Below, piece by piece: positions 63,029-64,000 of a stretch of DNA of 64,000 nucleotides (its first letter is position 1; each line of letters opens with the position of its first letter). The stretch is from Pseudomonadota bacterium. Lineage in GTDB: Bacteria; Pseudomonadota; Alphaproteobacteria; Reyranellales; Reyranellaceae. Made by a program: the position numbers and the translations under genes. The DNA is taken from positions 1 to 64,000 of the forward strand of contig JAFEBU010000048.1 in the NCBI GenBank assembly GCA_018242505.1. The letters run 5' to 3'. The notes beneath the pieces are model-generated. The model was not told the DNA's origin and did not search any database. It saw only the letters and a program-made list of their open reading frames with translations.

Positions 63029-63979
63029 TCACACGTCGTAGTTCACGTTCCGCTCGACATAGCGGAATTGCAGCACGGTGAGCGCCAGGGCGAAGATCAT
63101 CATCAGCACCGACTGAGCGGCCGACGAACCGAGGTCGATATGAACGAAGCCGTCGATATAGACCTTGTAGACGAGGATCATGGTGGCGCCTCCCGGACCG
63201 CCATGAGTCACCGCATCGACGATGGCGAAGGTCTCGAAGAAGCCGTAGACGAAGTTCATCACCACCAGGAAGAAGATCGTGGGGCCGATCATCGGCAGCG
63301 AGATGCGTACGAAGCGCAGCAGCGGGCCGGCGCCGTCGACGGCCGCCGCCTCCAGCAGTGAGGGTGGAACGGAGAGCAGGGCCGCGATCAGGAAGATGTA
63401 GTCGTAGCAGATGTGCTTCCACGACGCGGCGAAGGTCACCAACAGGAAGGCGTCGATGCCGTGCCGGTTGGGATCCCAGTCGATGCCGAGGCCGTGCAGG
63501 ACGAAGGAGATCGGGCCGACAGCGGTGTTGAACAGGAAAGCCCAGAGGATGCCGGCGATGACCGGTGCAATGGCATAGGGCAGCAGGATGATGCTGCGAT
63601 AGAAGCCGCGACCGCGCAGGATGCGGTCGGTCGCGAAGGCAAGAACCAGCGACACGACGATGGTGAGCGCGTTCTGGGCCAGCGTGAACCAGAAGGTGAC
63701 GCCGATCGAGGCACGATATTCGGGGCTCGCCAGCAGGCTGCGGAAATTATCGAACCAGACGAACTGTACGCTGTTGCCGAACGGATCGGTCAGCACGAAC
63801 GACTGCGACAGTGCCCGCAACGCCGGAAGGAAAAAGAAGAGCAGCAGCACCAGCAACTGCGGCAGCAGCAACAACAGCGGCAGGCGCGCCTCGCGAAAAT
63901 GGGCGCGCTTCAATCCGCGCGTGCCGCCGGCCGACGCCACCTTGCGTCGCCGGGGCACGGCGGCCACCGGCCCCGGCAT
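63029..63979 (-). CDS. ugpA: sn-Glycerol-3-phosphate ABC transporter permease UgpA
   Basis: This 316-residue permease matches E. coli UgpA: VLTDPFGNSVQFVWFDNFRS, RGRGFYRSIILLPYAIAPVI, and the C-terminal SAAQSVLMMIFALALTVLQF, with the EAA loop LEAAAVDGAGPLLRFVRISL. It has about six hydrophobic segments after a basic N-terminus. The ATG at 63979 is 21 nt from the window end; a ugpB-type binding protein gene may lie just beyond. Confidence 0.93.
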   Translation of the reverse strand: MPGPVAAVPRRRKVASAGGTRGLKRAHFREARLPLLLLLPQLLVLLLFFFLPALRALSQSFVLTDPFGNSVQFVWFDNFRSLLASPEYRASIGVTFWFTLAQNALTIVVSLVLAFATDRILRGRGFYRSIILLPYAIAPVIAGILWAFLFNTAVGPISFVLHGLGIDWDPNRHGIDAFLLVTFAASWKHICYDYIFLIAALLSVPPSLLEAAAVDGAGPLLRFVRISLPMIGPTIFFLVVMNFVYGFFETFAIVDAVTHGGPGGATMILVYKVYIDGFVHIDLGSSAAQSVLMMIFALALTVLQFRYVERNVNYDV

Positions 63980-64000
63980 CGCAGGCGACAGGCTAGTACT

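Overview
The window is high-GC bacterial chromosome packed with protein genes on both strands. It looks like a heterotrophic alphaproteobacterium, possibly Reyranella-like in the Rhodospirillales/Hyphomicrobiales. That is an inference from the aerobic (oxygen-dependent) cobalamin pathway with cobG, cobN and cobE, the CbtA/CbtB cobalt transporter, the many branched-chain-amino-acid-type and Tat-exported ABC binding proteins, and the dioxygenase, amidase and acyl-CoA-dehydrogenase-like content. No rRNA, tRNA, integrase, transposase or CRISPR array was seen.

Layout. Positions 1-165 hold a perfect 16-bp tandem repeat array (8 copies, cut by the window edge) followed by a strong intrinsic terminator. 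Positions 250-5500 carry a dihydropyrimidinase/D-hydantoinase, a small membrane protein, an MFS carrier divergent from an IclR regulator, and an XRE regulator. Positions 6-9.3 kb hold an orphan Tat-exported sugar-type binding protein, a TauD-family dioxygenase and an SDR. Positions 9.6-17.7 kb form an amide-uptake module: amidase, the ATPases, permeases and binding protein of a Liv/Urt-type ABC transporter, an AmiC-like binding protein with no visible signal peptide, and a divergent MarR regulator. Positions 18-29.3 kb are a mosaic of small catabolic genes (2-hydroxyacid dehydrogenase, two polysaccharide-deacetylase-fold hydrolases, HyuA-type hydrolase, PhyH dioxygenase, GST, PEP-mutase/isocitrate-lyase-family lyase, flavin monooxygenase) and small envelope proteins. 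Positions 29.4-36.8 kb hold a second complete Liv-type transporter with a luciferase-like monooxygenase and a GMC oxidoreductase.

Positions 37.4-56.5 kb are a large cobalamin (vitamin B12) locus. One minus-strand operon, behind a cobalamin riboswitch, runs cbtB-cbtA-DUF1636-cobW-cobN-cobG-cobH-cobI-cobJ. A second minus-strand operon runs cobL-cobE-cobM-cobA-cobB-bluB. cobK, cobO-cobQ and cobC lie on the plus strand, and cobD on the minus strand. Together they cover cobalt uptake, corrin ring synthesis, cobalt insertion (CobN subunit), amidation, adenosylation, aminopropanol attachment and lower-ligand (DMB) synthesis. cobF, cobS/cobT chelatase subunits, cobP, cobU and cobV are not in the window.

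Positions 56.6-64 kb carry a second TauD-family dioxygenase, an iron/polyamine-type ABC transporter (binding protein, fused double permease, ATPase), and ugpA-ugpE-ugpQ for glycerol-3-phosphate/glycerophosphodiester use, cut off at the right edge before any ugpB.

The points most worth a second look are the riboswitch lying antisense to the cobO leader, the AmiC-like sensor without AmiR, a 2-nt frameshift in a GST gene, the cobL/cobK start-codon overlap, the edge repeat array with terminator, and several perfect palindromes in promoter regions.
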